In this document: positions 1 through 6,556 of the stretch, piece after piece | Position numbering within the stretch: the first letter of the stretch is position 1 | Layout of the letters: every line of letters begins with the position of its first letter | Made by a program: the position numbers and the translations under genes | Source: JBBSDV01 sp038240335 | GTDB taxonomy: Bacteria > Chloroflexota > Dehalococcoidia > DSTF01 > JACRBR01 | DNA: 13,560 nt | Assembly: GCA_038240335.1 (NCBI GenBank) | Contig: JBBSDV010000084.1 | Span: 1-13,560 of the forward strand | Direction: 5' to 3' | The notes under the pieces: model-generated | Seen by the model: only the letters and a program-made list of their open reading frames with translations | Databases searched by the model: none | What the model was told of the DNA's origin: nothing

Positions 1-86
1 ATCACGTCGGCAACGTCGATGTTGCGATTTACTTCAGAGACATCGATGCGGTAATCCGTGTCCAGAAGACCCTCCTTCGTGCGCAT
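1..86 (-). CDS. partial hypothetical protein, N-terminus only
   Basis: An open minus-strand frame runs off the left edge of the window, so only about 28-32 N-terminal residues are visible, and I do not recognise the family. Two in-frame ATGs exist, at 98 and 86. I prefer 86, because AAGGGA lies three bases upstream of it and because the first ATG overlaps a TATCAT that looks like a -10 element. The frame is hydrophilic, with several Asp and Glu residues. It diverges from the alpha/beta hydrolase, so the two would share the 87-220 spacer. Too little is visible for any function, and it could be a chance open frame. Confidence 0.35.
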   Translation of the reverse strand, partial: MRTKEGLLDTDYRIDVSEVNRNIDVADV

Positions 87-96
87 TCGTCCCTTC

Positions 97-105
97 ATGA
101 TAGCA
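97..105 (-). promoter_or_regulatory. possible extended -10 element for the leftmost minus-strand frame
   Basis: The minus strand reads TGCTATCAT, an extended -10 (TG plus TATCAT). The same TGCTAT core lies upstream of the dehydrogenase (5508-5501) and the HNH gene (10645-10653). No good -35 box is present at normal spacing, so support is weak. Confidence 0.25.
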
Positions 106-170
106 CGATGGCTCGTGGCGCAACGCGTAGGTGCGTCTCATAAATCGTCACATTGACAGCATCGTGCTCG

Positions 171-200
171 TTGACATGCACCTGTTGCGTGCGCGATGCT
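171..200 (+). promoter_or_regulatory. possible promoter of the alpha/beta hydrolase gene
   Basis: A perfect TTGACA box at 171-176 is followed after 18 bases by GATGCT (195-200), a poor -10. A start site near 207 would place the GGAGG ribosome-binding site (211-215) just inside the transcript. A second TTGACA at 153-158 has no better partner. The perfect -35 is the main support. Confidence 0.3.
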
Positions 201-220
201 CCGAACGATTGGAGGCAGGC

Positions 221-1057
221 ATGGTCGACGCGATCGCCGGTTACACGACACACACATTCGATACGCGCGGCGTGCGATTCAGCTATCTCGAATGGGGCAA
301 TGCGTCGTCGCCGCCGATGGTGCTGCTGCACGGACTGACCGGTCATGCGCACACATGGGATCACATGGCGCCCGCATTGGCGGAACGCTACCACATCTTC
401 GCGCTCGATCAGCGCGGTCACGGCGACAGCGCCGCCGCGACCTTGTACGCGACTCAGGAATTTGTCGACGATCTCGAGGAGATGACTCGGCACTGGCAGA
501 TCGATCGGTTCGTCGTGATGGGCCTGTCGATGGGCGGCCACAACGCGATGGCGTACGCCGCAGCGCACCCGGATCGAGTCGAGCGCTTGATCATCATCGA
601 CATCCCACCACGCATGGATCGCACACGCGCGCCGAATTGGGATGCCATCGCGCGGCTAGGCGAAACCGGGCACCGCAAGTATGCCAACGCCGAGGAGGCG
701 ATCGCCGATATACAGGCGGCGTACGCAAACGCGCCGGAGGCGAACCTCCGATATCGTGTCGAATGGAATCTCAAGACTCTGCCGGATGGTTCGATGCAGT
801 GGAAGTACGATCCCTGTGCGCCGGCACACTGGGATCCCGAGGATCTGACGACGAAGCTCGCTTCGCTTTCGATGCCCGTACTGCTCGTCCGCGGCGGAAA
901 GACCCTTGTGCTCCCGCGCGAAGTTGCCGAGCGCATGATCGGGGCGATGCGGGACGGGAGCCTCGTCGAGGTCGCCGATTCGGGCCACTCCGTGCCAACC
1001 GATCGTCCCGAAGCGCTTACGACCGCTGTTCTCGAGTGGCTGTCAGAGCGCGCCTGA
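221..1057 (+). CDS. alpha/beta hydrolase-fold protein
   Basis: A 278-residue soluble alpha/beta hydrolase; substrate unknown. The start is the ATG at 221, with GGAGG five bases upstream; an in-frame ATG at 131 would add 30 residues but has no such site. The oxyanion-hole motif LLHGLTG is at about 35-41, and DQRGHGDS at 63-70 is the usual strand-4 motif. The nucleophile elbow GLSMGG places Ser103, and the catalytic His is His256 in DSGHSVP. At the usual acid position after strand 7 the sequence reads GGKTLVLPREV, with no Asp where relatives commonly have one. Asp127 (IIIDIPP, end of strand 6) may serve instead, as in LinB/DhaA-type haloalkane dehalogenases. Esterase, C-C hydrolase, lactonase and dehalogenase activities all remain possible. 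The gene stands alone, converging on the methyltransferase with a 47-base gap. Confidence 0.9.
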   Translation: MVDAIAGYTTHTFDTRGVRFSYLEWGNASSPPMVLLHGLTGHAHTWDHMAPALAERYHIFALDQRGHGDSAAATLYATQEFVDDLEEMTRHWQIDRFVVMGLSMGGHNAMAYAAAHPDRVERLIIIDIPPRMDRTRAPNWDAIARLGETGHRKYANAEEAIADIQAAYANAPEANLRYRVEWNLKTLPDGSMQWKYDPCAPAHWDPEDLTTKLASLSMPVLLVRGGKTLVLPREVAERMIGAMRDGSLVEVADSGHSVPTDRPEALTTAVLEWLSERA

Positions 1058-1104
1058 CGCTGACCGCCGCGCCGTGGGAACGGACGCGCGCAACTACTTC
1101 GGCC

Positions 1105-1959
1105 CTAGCGCGGCCGCCACGAAACGATCGCTGATCTCGCCGACTCGATCGTCGGCCCCAGGCGGCCGTTCGGCCAGCGCGTGAGCCGCGTTTCGAGAAG
1201 CTGCCGGAGCTTCGCACCCGCAGCCGCATCGTCTTCCGGCAGACACAGGCTGTTGCGCACCTGCTCGAATGCCTCCTCGAGATCCGCGAACGTCCAGGTG
1301 AAGACGTGGTCGACGATTTCGACGTCCGCCGCTATATCGAGTTGTATGAGCACGCCCGCAAGGTCGAAATACGTCGGCTGCGCCTGTAGCGGCACGCCAT
1401 AGAACTCGCTCCACAGGCCGATATCCGTGGGCAGTGGATCCACCCGCACATATACGAAGACACGTTGCATCGCCGCCGACTCGAGCTTCCGGATGAACGG
1501 CGCCACGTCGGCGATCGGGTACAGCACGTGCGAGCAGATCACGACGTCGGCCGGCGGTACGTCGGCATCAACCCACGCGCTCTCGACCGTCGTCACGTTC
1601 GTGATGCCCTGCGCCGCCACGTCATCACGCAGTAGGCCGAGCATCGCCGGCGACGGATCGACCGCCGTGATGTGGCGAACGGACGCCGCGAGCGCGAGCG
1701 TGTGCCGCCCCGTACCAGCTCCGACGTCGAGCACACTCATCTCGCGCGTCAGCACGGACCGTAGTCGAACCAGGAACGGATCTTCGTCCGTGCGCTCGTG
1801 CAGTGCCTTCCGGTATTGCTTCGCCCGCTTCGCCCAATAGTCGTCGCCGGAGCGCGGCGCGTGTGCCTGCGCCGTCTCCATCTGCACGCGTCGCCGCTCG
1901 ATGATCTCGCGCCAACGCCCGACGTAGTCGATCGCCGGCACTTCAGGCGGCAGGTTCAT
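1105..1959 (-). CDS. class I SAM-dependent methyltransferase
   Basis: A 284-residue cytosolic protein. The SAM-binding motif I VLDVGAGTG is at about 76-84, and the acidic residue at the end of strand 2 is Asp101 in AVDPS. The post-I/II region (DVVICSHVLYPI, about 138-149) is typical of type 11/25 small-molecule methyltransferases. The first 60 residues are helical and charged; the last 100 form a substrate cap with no recognised motif. The acceptor is unknown. Its ATG overlaps the stop of the upstream DUF6379-like gene by four bases (ATGA), so the two are translationally coupled and this is the last gene of the minus-strand operon. Its link to sugar catabolism is unclear, and it could be a passenger. 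It ends 47 bases from the convergent hydrolase; I see no convincing terminator hairpin between them. Confidence 0.88.
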   Translation of the reverse strand: MNLPPEVPAIDYVGRWREIIERRRVQMETAQAHAPRSGDDYWAKRAKQYRKALHERTDEDPFLVRLRSVLTREMSVLDVGAGTGRHTLALAASVRHITAVDPSPAMLGLLRDDVAAQGITNVTTVESAWVDADVPPADVVICSHVLYPIADVAPFIRKLESAAMQRVFVYVRVDPLPTDIGLWSEFYGVPLQAQPTYFDLAGVLIQLDIAADVEIVDHVFTWTFADLEEAFEQVRNSLCLPEDDAAAGAKLRQLLETRLTRWPNGRLGPTIESARSAIVSWRPR

Positions 1960-2339
1960 TCCGGCATCCCCGGCGGCGCCTCGATTGCATCGGTCACGTC
2001 GAATTGCATCGTGCCCATGCCCGTGACGACGAAGCCCATCGCGAGCTTGTGCTTGCCCGCGCTGAGCGGGCGGTTCTCGACGCCGATCGTCACTGTCTTG
2101 TTCATCCCGAGCGTCATCGGCTTCTCGGATGAGATCTCGCTGAACCGCAGGCTCGTTCCATCCACGTAGAACGTCGTCGTGTCCAGCGGCACCTCGTCGC
2201 CATCGATCGTCAGCGGCAGTACCTGCTCGGCGTAACCGGAGCCCAGCGAATTCTTGAGGTCGAACGCAAAGCCCGTGTCCCGCGGTCGCAGGCTCCCCTT
2301 CACGTACAACCGCCGCAGCAAGAAGGCGGGAACCTGCAT
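1956..2339 (-). CDS. small DUF6379-like protein (C-deglycosidase beta-subunit-like fold)
   Basis: A 127-residue soluble, beta-strand-rich protein with no signal peptide or membrane segment. The opening (PAFLLRRLYVKGSL), a central TIDGDEVPLDTTTFYVDG stretch and the closing strands recall the DUF6379 family. That family includes the small beta subunit of C-glycoside-cleaving enzymes and has sometimes been mislabelled as a hydroxymethylglutaryl-CoA reductase. This assignment rests on memory of family sequences and is moderate only. No partner alpha subunit (a sugar-isomerase-like TIM barrel) is visible in the window. The start is secure: AAGGAG lies six bases upstream and the ATG directly follows the aldolase stop codon. 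The stop overlaps the methyltransferase start by four bases. Operon position suggests a role with the sugar enzymes, possibly as an accessory or carbohydrate-binding subunit. Confidence 0.7.
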   Translation of the reverse strand: MQVPAFLLRRLYVKGSLRPRDTGFAFDLKNSLGSGYAEQVLPLTIDGDEVPLDTTTFYVDGTSLRFSEISSEKPMTLGMNKTVTIGVENRPLSAGKHKLAMGFVVTGMGTMQFDVTDAIEAPPGMPE

Positions 2340-3017
2340 CTATATCTCCTTCGTGCCTGTTGGAAGGCCGTTAATCATCCGGTACACCGCTTGTTCGGAC
2401 TCCACGATCTCGGCAGGCAGTTCGTTCCCGCCACCAAGTTGGATGCTCAGGATTCGGATCTTCGCCAGCCGCTCCACGAGATCGACGGTGCTGATCGCCC
2501 GCTCGAGATCGCGACCGACGCCGATAGCGCCGTGATGCCGTAACAGCACGGCCGCGCGATCGCCAAGCGCAGCGACGGCGTTCGCCGCGAGCTCGTCGCT
2601 GGCCGACGGTGCGTACGCGGCAACCTCGATGGCGCCCCCGACGAGCACGACCTGCTCGTCGAGTATGCACGGAATCGGCAGCCCGGCGACAGCGAACGCG
2701 CTCGCATAGACGGAGTGTGAATGAATGATCGCGCCAACATCAGGACGTGCGCGATAGATCGCCATGTGCGCCAGCGATTCGCTCGACGGCATACCTTCGC
2801 CGTACACGGCGTCGATCTCACCATCGACGATGACGACATTGTCGATGGTAAAGCGCGCGTACGGCACGCTGCTCGCGGTGACCGCATAGACATCGCCATC
2901 TGCGGCGCGAATGCGCATGCTCACGTTGCCGCTCGAACCCGAGACGAGGCCGCCAACAACGATGCGCTGCACTGCATCGAAGACCTCCTGTCGTTCCGCG
3001 CGAAATTCCTGCGTCAT
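2340..3017 (-). CDS. class II aldolase/adducin family protein (L-fuculose-phosphate aldolase type)
   Basis: A 225-residue zinc-dependent aldolase, close to the usual length of about 215 for bacterial fuculose- and ribulose-phosphate enzymes. The phosphate-binding loop GSSGNVSMR is at about 27-35. Glu80 (PSSESLAHM) fits the catalytic acid, and the zinc ligands are His99 and His101 (IIHSHS) and His162 (RHHG). All expected active-site residues are present, so it should be active. The family cleaves or epimerises phosphorylated sugars, typically giving dihydroxyacetone phosphate plus an aldehyde; some members decarboxylate or dehydrate sugar acids. The upstream kinase could supply its phosphorylated substrate. 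Its ATG overlaps the kinase stop by four bases and its stop abuts the next start. An L-ribulose-5-phosphate 4-epimerase-like activity cannot be excluded. Confidence 0.9.
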   Translation of the reverse strand: MTQEFRAERQEVFDAVQRIVVGGLVSGSSGNVSMRIRAADGDVYAVTASSVPYARFTIDNVVIVDGEIDAVYGEGMPSSESLAHMAIYRARPDVGAIIHSHSVYASAFAVAGLPIPCILDEQVVLVGGAIEVAAYAPSASDELAANAVAALGDRAAVLLRHHGAIGVGRDLERAISTVDLVERLAKIRILSIQLGGGNELPAEIVESEQAVYRMINGLPTGTKEI

Positions 3018-4492
3018 TCCGTCTCCGTTGCAAGCCGTGCCATCGCATCAGCGAGCATGCACCATCGCGCGTAGTAATCTTCATACTCCGCCGATCGCCG
3101 CGCATCCGGCGCGAGCGTCGTCCCGCCCGTCGCCATCGCCGCGACGGCGTCGTCGATCGAAACATGCATACCAACCGCCATACTCGCCACGATCGCAGCG
3201 CCGACGGCCGAAGTTTCCGCGCGGGCCGCGACGATCACGTCTCGGTCGAGCACGTCGGCGAGGATCTGGGCGAATAGCGGCGACCGCGACGTGCCGCCGC
3301 CCAGGCGCAGACGATCGGTCACGACGTGCGCGACGGTCTCGATCTGCTCGAGGTTCGCCCGAATCGCATACGCCGTCGACTCGAGCACCGAGCGCAGCAC
3401 TTCGCTGCGATCCGGCGCCGCCATAACCAACGGCAGTGGCATCGTCAATGCGCCCATGCCGGCGTTCATCTGCGCCGCATTCATCGCTCGCGCACCCAGT
3501 ACCGCCATCGCATCGCCTGCGCCCGACGCCGCCGTTGATGCCAGCAATTCGGCTTCGAGCGGCGCCAGACCGAGTAGCCCGCAGAGCCATTCCCACGCGC
3601 GTCCCGTCTCGCTCGCGTTCGACTCGAGGATCCAGCGTTCCGGCAGCACATGCAGTCCCGTCCACGTCCGCCGCTCGCAGTCGAACACGGCCGACGCAGT
3701 GACCAGCTGCACCGGCGCACTCCACCCCGCGACCACGCCGGCATCGCCCGGCGCGAGCGCACTCATCCCGACAAGCGCGCATTGTGTGTCCGCACCGGCG
3801 AGCACGACGGGCAGGCCGGCAAGCGCAACCGCGTTCGCCATCACCGTGCCAACGATCGTGCCTTCTGGGGAGACCGGCGGAATGCGACGCGCATCTATGC
3901 CGAGCAACTCGAGCAGCGAAGCCGGCAACTCGTTCGAACGCACGTCGAGTAGGCCGTTCTCCGCCGCTAGGCTGCGGCTCATACACGGTACGCCGGTGAG
4001 GAGCATGGCGAGCCAATCGACGAGCGGTAGTACGTGCGCGACCCTCGCGGCGTCAGCCGGGCGATTGGCTGCGAGCCATCGCACTTTCGCCGGCGCCAGC
4101 ATGAGCGACGGCAGGTGCCCCGTCGCCGCGTACACCACGTCGCCGTGGGCCGCATCGATCGCGAAACCCTCCGCAGATGCGCGCGCATCAATGTTCGGCG
4201 ACGAGAGCACTTCGTCTCCACCTGCATCGACGAATGCCATGCCCTCACGTTGGCCCGTCACGGCGATCGCGGCGATTCGCTCGCGCACTCTCGCGGCCGC
4301 GGCGAGCAGGCGACGCAGCGATGCTTCGACGCTCCCGGCGCGGAACTCGCGGCCAAACGGGGCGGCGTCGTCGGGTACGAACACTTGCCACGGTTCGATG
4401 CCGACCGGTTCGACGCTGCCATCGACACTCACGAGAAGCGCGCGCATCGCGCTCGTGCCGGCGTCGATCACGAGGATGGCGTCAGCCGGCAT
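3014..4492 (-). CDS. FGGY-family carbohydrate kinase
   Basis: A 492-residue cytosolic sugar kinase, typical FGGY length. The N-terminal ATP-phosphate loop (IDAGTSAMRALLV, about 9-21) opens the first actin-like domain. Asp235 in AGADTQCAL matches the catalytic base of xylulokinase and glycerol kinase. The C-terminal FGGY signature LGGGTSRSPLFAQILAD runs about 397-413 and GAAIVA closes the adenosine pocket. It transfers the ATP gamma-phosphate to a sugar hydroxyl. Candidates include xylulose, fuculose, ribulose and AI-2-like linear sugars; the substrate cannot be read from sequence. FGGY kinases next to a 2-hydroxyacid dehydrogenase and a class II aldolase are often labelled autoinducer-2 kinase by homology, usually without proof. 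The start at 4492 overlaps the dehydrogenase end by 11 bases and the stop overlaps the aldolase start by four. Confidence 0.92.
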   Translation of the reverse strand: MPADAILVIDAGTSAMRALLVSVDGSVEPVGIEPWQVFVPDDAAPFGREFRAGSVEASLRRLLAAAARVRERIAAIAVTGQREGMAFVDAGGDEVLSSPNIDARASAEGFAIDAAHGDVVYAATGHLPSLMLAPAKVRWLAANRPADAARVAHVLPLVDWLAMLLTGVPCMSRSLAAENGLLDVRSNELPASLLELLGIDARRIPPVSPEGTIVGTVMANAVALAGLPVVLAGADTQCALVGMSALAPGDAGVVAGWSAPVQLVTASAVFDCERRTWTGLHVLPERWILESNASETGRAWEWLCGLLGLAPLEAELLASTAASGAGDAMAVLGARAMNAAQMNAGMGALTMPLPLVMAAPDRSEVLRSVLESTAYAIRANLEQIETVAHVVTDRLRLGGGTSRSPLFAQILADVLDRDVIVAARAETSAVGAAIVASMAVGMHVSIDDAVAAMATGGTTLAPDARRSAEYEDYYARWCMLADAMARLATETE

Positions 4493-5480
4493 GCGCGTGC
4501 TCGTACTCCGGATTCACAACGTGCCGCAGCGGCAGTCCGCGAGCGAGGCGCTCAACCTCCAGGGTCATGATCCTCGAATGCCGCTCGACCGTCTCCTCCG
4601 TCGCTCCGGCGATGTGCGGCGTCAGAATCAGGTTCGGCGCACTAAGCAGTGGGCTCGCAAGCGGCAACGGCTGCCCTTCGAAGACGTCGAGCGCTGCACC
4701 CGCGATGCGCCGCGATTCGAGCGCCTCGACAAGTGCCGCCGGATCGACGACGCTGCCGCCGCTAGTATTGACTAGGTATGCATCCCGCTTCATCGATGCG
4801 AGAAACACGGCGTCGACGAAGTGTGCCGTCGCCTCGTTCTCGGGTACGTGCAGCGAAACGAAGTCGGCGGTGCGAGCGATCGTCGACGCATCCGTCGCAA
4901 CTGCGCCGAGAGCGCGGACTTGCCGCTCCGGCACGAACGGATCGTGCACGAGTACGTTTGCGCCGAGCGCGGCGCAGATGCGCGTGACCGCTCGGCCGAT
5001 CTGTCCGAAGCCGACGATGCCGACGCATGAGCCGGCGATCTCGCGCCCACGCAGCGCCCGATAGCCCAGCGCAGGATCGCGCCATCCCGCGCCCGAAACC
5101 AGCGTGTGCGCCTGGGGGATGTGGCGTGCGAGCGATAGCATAAGCGCCAGTGTCATCTCTGCTACCGCGTTCGTATTGCGGCCCGGGGCGTGCGTGACGG
5201 CGACGCCGTGCTCCGTCGCGCTCTCGACATCGACTTGGTTCAGCGCATTGCGGCAGACGCCGACCAGTCGCAGATCCGGCGCCGCGTCGAACACTTCTTC
5301 GAAGACGAAGTCTGCCTCGACGATGAGGACGTTGAAGCCTTCACGCGCCAGCCGCCCCCCCAGAGCGTCCGGGTCCTGGAGTCGGTTCGTTTCGAGCCAG
5401 CTCTCATGGACGACGTCGCACGATCGCCTCAGGCGCCGGAGATAAAGATCGGAAAATGGGGCGAGGATCAGGGCGCGCAC
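4482..5480 (-). CDS. D-isomer-specific 2-hydroxyacid dehydrogenase homologue with altered active site
   Basis: A 332-residue cytosolic protein with the two-domain fold of phosphoglycerate/glyoxylate reductases. The Rossmann motif GFGQIG is at 157-162, and Asp180 at the end of the second strand indicates NAD(H) rather than NADP(H). The catalytic triad is mostly lost. The Arg expected in the N-x-S-R-G motif is Gly241 (VNTSGGSVVD), and the Glu expected in D-V-F-x-x-E-P is Gln270 (DVFEGQP). Only His289 (TPHIAGAT) remains. I chose the GTG at 5480 because GGAG sits nine bases upstream and the family's first strand starts exactly there; a longer frame reaches 5612 but its extra 44 residues are basic low-complexity sequence overlapping tetR. 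It is followed with an 11-base overlap by the kinase gene. It may catalyse a modified reaction or be catalytically dead. Confidence 0.9.
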   Translation of the reverse strand: MRALILAPFSDLYLRRLRRSCDVVHESWLETNRLQDPDALGGRLAREGFNVLIVEADFVFEEVFDAAPDLRLVGVCRNALNQVDVESATEHGVAVTHAPGRNTNAVAEMTLALMLSLARHIPQAHTLVSGAGWRDPALGYRALRGREIAGSCVGIVGFGQIGRAVTRICAALGANVLVHDPFVPERQVRALGAVATDASTIARTADFVSLHVPENEATAHFVDAVFLASMKRDAYLVNTSGGSVVDPAALVEALESRRIAGAALDVFEGQPLPLASPLLSAPNLILTPHIAGATEETVERHSRIMTLEVERLARGLPLRHVVNPEYEHAHAG

Positions 5481-5489
5481 ACGTATCGT

Positions 5490-5529
5490 CTCCGAACCGA
5501 CGATAGCACGCGAGACGGTCGGCGGGCAG
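5490..5529 (-). promoter_or_regulatory. likely promoter and ribosome-binding site of the dehydrogenase-kinase-aldolase genes
   Basis: On the minus strand, CTGCCC (5529-5524), an 18-base spacer and TGC-TATCGT (-10 at 5505-5500) match the layout of the clearer HNH promoter (TTGCCC, 18 bases, TGC-TATGAT). GGAG (5493-5490) then lies nine bases before the GTG start. It sits in the 49-base gap after the tetR stop, so the metabolic genes may be transcribed independently as well as from the tetR promoter. Confidence 0.45.
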
Positions 5530-6168
5530 TTATTGAGCGATGGCGCGACGTCCGGCGTCGGTCGCAGCCGTCTCGAGCGGCGCGAGGAGCGCGTCCGTGA
5601 TCTCGGCGGCACTCATCATCCGCCCGCCCGGCGAGCCGATCGCCACCTGCACGGCGTAACCATCGTGCGCCGCAAGCGCGACCGCTGCCGCATCTGCCGC
5701 CGATTCGCCGCCAACGACGCCCTGTTCCGCGGCCTGCTCGAATACCTCGGTCAACGTCTTGCGCCAGCCAGCATACGCCTGCGTCAGCCGCTTGCTGACC
5801 TCGGGGTTGCGGATCGCCTGCGCCCAGAACTCCAGCAGGACGGCCGGCCACTCCGGTACATCCGTGTACGAGAGGAATCCGGCAAGCGTCTGGTGCAGCA
5901 TCTCACGCGGATCGGCGCCGGTCTCGCCACCGGCGGCGAGTACCTGGGTGCGGTTCTCTGTCCACATGCGCAACAGCTCGAGGAGAATGTCCTCCTTCGT
6001 CGAGAAGTGGAAGTAATAGGCGCCCTTTGAGTACCCGGCGGCCTCCGACACGTCGTCGACAGTCGCTCCGTCGTAGCCACTCGTCGAGAACAGTTGGAGC
6101 GCCCCGTTGATGAGCTTCGCTCGCGTTGCCTTGCGCTGTTCAAAACGATCGATTCTTGCTTTCGCCAT
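5530..6168 (-). CDS. TetR/AcrR-family transcriptional regulator
   Basis: A 212-residue DNA-binding regulator of normal TetR length. The N-terminal helix-turn-helix spans about residues 13-60, with the typical recognition segment ATVDDVSEAAGYSKGAYYFHF and the following STKEDIL. The C-terminal two thirds is an Ala-rich helical ligand/dimer domain of unknown ligand. I prefer the ATG at 6168, which has AAGG nine bases upstream; another ATG at 6177 directly abuts that AAGG and would add three residues. The gene is upstream of and in the same direction as the dehydrogenase-kinase-aldolase operon, 49 bases away, and is the obvious candidate for its repressor. An odd-length palindrome, CATACTATG (6218-6210 on the minus strand), lies upstream and overlaps a possible -10 element, so it could be part of an operator. 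Confidence 0.93.
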   Translation of the reverse strand: MAKARIDRFEQRKATRAKLINGALQLFSTSGYDGATVDDVSEAAGYSKGAYYFHFSTKEDILLELLRMWTENRTQVLAAGGETGADPREMLHQTLAGFLSYTDVPEWPAVLLEFWAQAIRNPEVSKRLTQAYAGWRKTLTEVFEQAAEQGVVGGESAADAAAVALAAHDGYAVQVAIGSPGGRMMSAAEITDALLAPLETAATDAGRRAIAQ

Positions 6169-6209
6169 GACGAACATCCTTCAGTTTCGACAGAAGAGCG
6201 AGCCGACGA

Positions 6210-6218
6210 CATAGTATG
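6210..6218 (-). promoter_or_regulatory. possible tetR promoter -10 / operator half-palindrome
   Basis: The minus strand reads CATACTATG, a four-base inverted repeat around a central C, containing CATACT (four of six matches to TATAAT). No good -35 accompanies it. It is 42 bases upstream of the tetR ATG, a sensible place for an autoregulatory site, but the palindrome is short. Confidence 0.25.
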
Positions 6219-6382
6219 CCCGAGTTCGACCATCTATTCCAGCGACGGATGACAACGAATTTTCTCTCGCCGAGGAAAAGGGGCCTGAAAGCTGTAACAA
6301 ATCCGCATAGAGCACGTTAGGGATTACGAGCGAACCGGAAGAGCCGGTCGAAAAGCGCGCACGATGCATCGCAGCTCGAGAG

Positions 6383-6461
6383 GTAGCGAACGGGCAAACT
6401 TGCCGTAAGGCGAGGACGCAAAGCCACGGATCCGTGCGCGGACTGCCGGGCTGCCGAAGAC
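6383..6461 (+). ncRNA. cyclic di-GMP-I riboswitch aptamer (GEMM-I)
   Basis: The core matches the GEMM-I consensus closely. GGGCAAAC (6392-6399) leads into a short stem CTTGCC/GGCGAG capped by a GTAA (GNRA) tetraloop (6405-6408). GGACGCAAAGCC (6414-6425) carries the invariant ACGCAAAGCC segment. The second helix closes with CCGGGCTGCCGAAG (6446-6459), equivalent to the usual GCCGGGTTGCCGA. The RNA binds cyclic di-GMP between the two coaxial helices, with the tetraloop docking in its receptor. Aptamer edges are approximate. It lies about 100 bases upstream of the sigma-factor ATG and about 45 bases before a strong terminator, the usual layout of a transcriptional switch. Whether ligand turns expression on or off is not clear from the sequence. 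Confidence 0.92.
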
Positions 6462-6503
6462 CTGAACCCCGCACGGTTCAATCATCTTCGATTGCGCATA
6501 ACT

Positions 6504-6540
6504 GCCGCCCGTCGCCCTCTGCGACGGGCGGCGTTTTTGT
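6504..6540 (+). terminator. intrinsic terminator, riboswitch expression platform
   Basis: A perfect 12-base-pair stem (GCCGCCCGTCGC, 6504-6515, with GCGACGGGCGGC, 6521-6532) closes a five-base loop CCTCT and is followed by GTTTTTGTT. No plus-strand gene ends upstream, so its role is almost certainly to stop leader transcription before the sigma gene, under control of the adjacent riboswitch. Two smaller hairpins lie between aptamer and terminator: GAACC/GGTTC (6464-6479) and AATC/GATT (6480-6493). I could not identify a clear antiterminator by eye. Confidence 0.92.
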
Positions 6541-6556
6541 TGTAGCAGGAGATGTC

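Noticed and set aside
3291..4775. A 494-codon plus-strand open frame opposite the kinase and dehydrogenase genes
   Set aside because: It is the antisense shadow of two genes with clear family motifs; its translation is Ser/Arg/Ala-rich without any domain, as expected in GC-rich DNA.
5481..5612. 44-residue N-terminal extension of the dehydrogenase
   Set aside because: The added residues are basic and low-complexity, overlap the tetR coding end, and precede the natural first strand of the family; GTG 5480 has a GGAG upstream.
6261..6280. Hairpin TTTTC/GAAAA between tetR and the riboswitch
   Set aside because: The stem is short, bulged and AT-rich and does not fit a terminator or a clear operator; noted only as a possible protein site.
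6310..6382. A second, tandem cyclic di-GMP aptamer upstream of the first
   Set aside because: The GGGCAAAC and ACGCAAAGCC signatures are absent; only a small CCGG hairpin is visible.
6434..6556. N-terminal extension of the sigma factor
   Set aside because: The extra 41 codons would run through the end of the riboswitch and the terminator hairpin; ATG 6557 has an AGGAG at good spacing.
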